DNA from: an uncultured Anaeroplasmataceae bacterium
Lineage (GTDB): Bacteria; Bacillota_I; Bacilli_A; Acholeplasmatales; Anaeroplasmataceae
Assembly: GCA_934229785.1 (NCBI GenBank)
Contig: CAKQEA010000010.1
Coordinates: 1 to 56,162, forward strand
DNA length: 56,162 nucleotides
Direction: 5' to 3'
Shown here: positions 55,343 through 56,162 of the stretch, in pieces
Layout of the letters: every line of letters begins with the position of its first letter
How positions within the stretch are numbered: the first letter of the stretch is position 1
Program-made: the position numbers and the translations under genes
Notes under the pieces: model-generated
The model's input: only the letters and a program-made list of their open reading frames with translations
Told to the model about the DNA's origin: nothing
The model's database searches: none

Positions 55343-55450
55343 CAAAAAATAGCATTATCTAATAATGCAAAAAAATCCTCCTGAACTTCTATTAAAAAAA
55401 TAAATAGAAAAACAGATATTAAATTAAAGTCGCAACTTAATTATACCATA
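55343..55450 (-). ncRNA. Predicted minus-strand small RNA with its own promoter and terminator
   Basis: Minus strand: extended -10 TGGTATAAT (55448-55440), then about 90 nt ending in the hairpin GCATTAT-TAG-ATAATGC (55368-55352) and TATTTTTTG. The transcript would contain AGTTCAGGAGG and is antisense to the early part of the plus-strand leader. The -35 is not consensus. Alternatively this promoter feeds the repressor gene through a leaky terminator. Confidence 0.45.
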
Positions 55451-55500
55451 GTTCAGGAAGTATTTTATATTTTTGTTGAAAAAATTATTGGTCTCATTGA

Positions 55501-55872
55501 TGCCTTATTCATTTGAAATAAGGAAGCTGGAAGTGCATGCAAACTTCCTATTGATACTGTGAATCAGTATACGCACTAGTTTTTCGAGTCTACATTAGAA
55601 AAACTATAAGAGAGTTGTGTAGGGGCTACTAAAGCCTGACATTAGCACTCATAATAGCTACAGTTGATTGACCTAATTAATCTGTAGCTATGAATGGGTT
55701 GACTTCCACTATTATTTAATTTAATTAATTGCAAACAAGCAACTCAGATAAAGAATAGTGGATAGTTAGAATTACATTATTTTTGTCTGAGTTTTTATTT
55801 TATTGCTAGCTAATAAAGGTAACTGTAGTATGTGGAAGTCCTACGGTTACCGCTATTAGCTAACAATAAGAA
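55501..55872 (+). ncRNA. Large ornate structured RNA, class not recognised
   Basis: At least nine helices. P1 55503-55509/55517-55523; P2 529-534/543-548; P3 554-559/565-570; P4 577-585/598-606 (9 bp); P5 623-627/633-637; P6 654-663/682-691 (10 bp perfect); P7 706-713/754-761; a 14-bp helix 741-754/780-793; P8 801-815/854-868 extended by GGTAAC/GTTACC and GTAG/CTAC (offsets from 55000). The P8 apical loop (833-840, TGGAAGTC) is fully complementary to 701-708 (GACTTCCA). G-U pairs (for example 824/845, 749/785, 753/781) fit the plus strand only. A plus-strand promoter lies upstream and a ribosome site with ORF lies downstream. No long ORF in it. Confidence 0.65.
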
Positions 55873-55889
55873 GCTAGGAGGCGTTAATT

Positions 55890-56135
55890 ATGCAACAAAA
55901 AGAAATATTCTTTATAATGTCAAACAATGGAATTTCAACTAAACAAAAAAGCGTAGTTGAAACAAAAGAACTAGCTACACAATTATTTAATTTACTTGAT
56001 GGCATGCATCCAACAAGCTGTATTAGAGAAGTTATTGGTGAATGTGATGTTAAGTATTTTATAGTAAGTGATGGTGAAGAGAAGCTACTAGAACACATGT
56101 TCATTAAGAAGGCTAACATGGTGACGGCATTGTAA
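55890..56135 (+). CDS. Small protein downstream of the structured RNA, unknown
   Basis: ATG 55890 lies eight bases after a perfect AGGAGG (55876-55881). The 81-residue soluble protein (SVVETKELATQLFNLLDGMH, VIGECDVKYFIVSDGEEKL, MFIKKANMVTAL) has no signal or membrane segment and no family I recognise. It is the first coding sequence after a leader of more than 550 nt, part of which is highly structured. A second ribosome site (TAGGAG near 56142) after its stop suggests another gene beginning at the window edge. Confidence 0.65.
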   Translation: MQQKEIFFIMSNNGISTKQKSVVETKELATQLFNLLDGMHPTSCIREVIGECDVKYFIVSDGEEKLLEHMFIKKANMVTAL

Positions 56136-56162
56136 AATAATTAGGAGTGTTAGTTTGAGAAA

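Noticed and set aside
55583..55591. Second attachment-site copy: TTCGAGTCT also occurs in the tmRNA T arm (53540-53548)
   Set aside because: Only nine bases match, flanks differ fully, and it sits in the loop of a strong stem; chance or shared loop sequence is more likely.
55501..55872. Protein-coding explanation for the ornate region
   Set aside because: All frames on both strands are interrupted at short intervals, and the sequence constraint is in complementary pairs rather than codons.

Overview
The window is about 56 kb of a low-G+C, AT-rich chromosome. The genes read cleanly with the standard code, and TGA is a real stop (for example at the ends of the shikimate kinase, ruvB, pheA and rnr genes). 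Ribosome binding sites are of the AGGAGG type and several promoters have a TGnTATAAT extended -10. The combination of dcw-type genes (murG, murB, ftsZ), endonuclease-type mutL, a CotY/CotZ-like coat protein, a LysM coat-like protein and a mollicute-like long tmRNA tag suggests a spore-forming or formerly spore-forming Bacillota lineage near Erysipelotrichia/RF39-like gut Bacilli. This placement is inference.

Left end (1-5270): the decayed tail of an RHS-type polymorphic toxin locus. Two near-identical copies of the RHS core (1-197 and 3765-3960) sit before different C-terminal tips. Between and after them are candidate immunity genes (825-1205, 1755-2162, 2896-3477, 4174-4608) and broken toxin or immunity pieces. 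The upstream RHS gene lies outside the window.

Housekeeping block 1 (5400-31140): a lipoprotein, xpt, a tail-anchored protein of unknown function, mutS-mutL-miaA-aroK-aroQ, a CNNM/CBS (CorC/HlyC) membrane protein, a dead YhcG-like fragment, murG-murB-ftsZ, a 1150-residue coiled-coil protein convergent with ftsZ, a methyltransferase, a LysM protein, ruvA-ruvB-queA-cyclophilin-tgt-flavin reductase, a CotY/CotZ-like gene with a possible sporulation promoter, and a membrane-anchored EIIB-like protein (lacking its cysteine) next to HPr.

Beta-glucan locus (31150-43420): cellobiose phosphorylase (GH94) diverges from an ABC sugar transporter (binding protein, two permeases, ATPase). A LacI regulator, a GH1 beta-glucosidase, an aldose 1-epimerase and a cytosolic GH5 enzyme follow. 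A repeated operator-like element (core AAACGNTTAAG) lies at all four transcription starts, including that of lacI, so this looks like one local regulon that imports and splits cello-oligosaccharides. A near-perfect cre-like site lies inside the transporter promoter.

Housekeeping block 2 (43500-53690): an AAA-ATPase/PD-(D/E)XK protein, a PepV-like dipeptidase, trmB, a peptidase-E-like protein, pheA, pdp, secG, rnr, smpB and ssrA (tmRNA).

Right end (53560-56162): the start of an integrative element inserted at the 3' end of ssrA. It carries a tyrosine integrase, a small tail-anchored protein and an XRE repressor on the minus strand. A divergent, operator-flanked promoter on the plus strand drives a leader of more than 550 nt before an 81-residue ORF. 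About 370 nt of that leader (55501-55872) form a dense set of perfect stems with a long-range loop pairing and two crossing helices, and a predicted minus-strand small RNA overlaps its start. This ornate RNA is the best candidate in the window for something undescribed; I could not assign it to a known RNA class.
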